Source: Metopolophium dirhodum
Taxonomy: Eukaryota; Arthropoda; Insecta; Hemiptera; Aphididae
Assembly: GCF_019925205.1 (NCBI RefSeq)
Contig: NC_083563.1
Coordinates: forward strand, 8,680,001-8,744,000
DNA: 64,000 nucleotides
Direction: 5' to 3'
Shown here: piece by piece, positions 63,803 to 64,000 of the stretch
Position numbering within the stretch: position 1 is the first letter of the stretch
Layout of the letters: each line of letters begins with the position of its first letter
Position numbers and translations under genes: made by a program
Notes under the pieces: generated by a model
Told to the model about the DNA's origin: nothing
What the model saw: only the letters and a program-made list of their open reading frames with translations
The model's database searches: none

Positions 63803-64000
63803 CAGAGGTTTTCAACATTTTTGGGTACATGGTTCTTCCGATTTTGAATACAATTTAAACAGCTCCCATTCGAATAATGATAATAATAAAATAAACAAAT
63901 TTACAATATTTAGTGCGGACATGGCGCCTCCCTTAATAATAATGGAAACCTATGTTTTATTGTATAAACAACGACAAAAAATGTACTTAATTATTTGTAA
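63803..64000. mobile_element. Left end of a probable hAT element, cut by the window edge
   Basis: CAGAGGTTTTCAACATTTTT at 63,803 is the classic CAGNGGTTCTCAACCTTTTT-type terminus of hAT transposons. The other end would lie beyond the window. Confidence 0.6.

Overview
This is AT-rich, intron-rich eukaryotic nuclear DNA that reads as an insect and most probably an aphid (Hemiptera, Aphididae). The reasons are the short GT-AG exons, an insect gustatory receptor, a DUF4806-type gene, and a very high load of foldback elements and cut-and-paste transposons. The species cannot be named from sequence alone. No bacterial, viral or organellar segment was recognised.

Region 1 (1-17,300) is repeat-dominated. 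It holds DUF4806-type exons on the minus strand (89-754), with phase-compatible candidate upstream exons at 9,794-10,643. Between them are a plus-strand five-exon gustatory receptor (3,029-5,467) and a 2.2-kb DDE transposon with about 310-bp inverted ends (7,169-9,382). Further on are a small GC-rich foldback element (9,423-9,670), a 530-bp palindrome (10,761-11,288), a 5'-truncated LINE with poly(A) and target duplication (11,739-12,994), a frameshifted transposon protein (13,339-14,878) and a variant 5S rRNA copy (15,268-15,386).

Region 2 (17,330-22,790) is a tandem satellite of about 30 monomers (mostly 175-190 bp) with a roughly 1-kb block duplicated at an offset of 1,849 bp. Region 3 (22,790-34,690) has no gene I can support. 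It holds long inverted repeats, MITEs and a hAT MITE with a perfect 8-bp duplication.

Region 4 (34,690-62,065) is the conserved gene block: a roadblock-type dynein light chain (+), an XK-related membrane protein (-, convergent with it), TRAPPC2L (-), a 94-residue predicted secreted protein (-), and a 21-exon ankyrin/RBR ubiquitin ligase of the ANKIB1 type (+). Intron 10 of the ligase carries an antisense 4.4-kb P-element-like transposon whose five-exon, 873-residue THAP transposase reads open throughout. The last 2 kb are 3' flank ending in the start of a probable hAT element.

The conserved genes are unrelated housekeeping functions (dynein motor, membrane scrambling/XK family, vesicle tethering, ubiquitination). 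I see no operon-like or pathway relation between them. All gene models were built by hand from splice-site and phase agreement.
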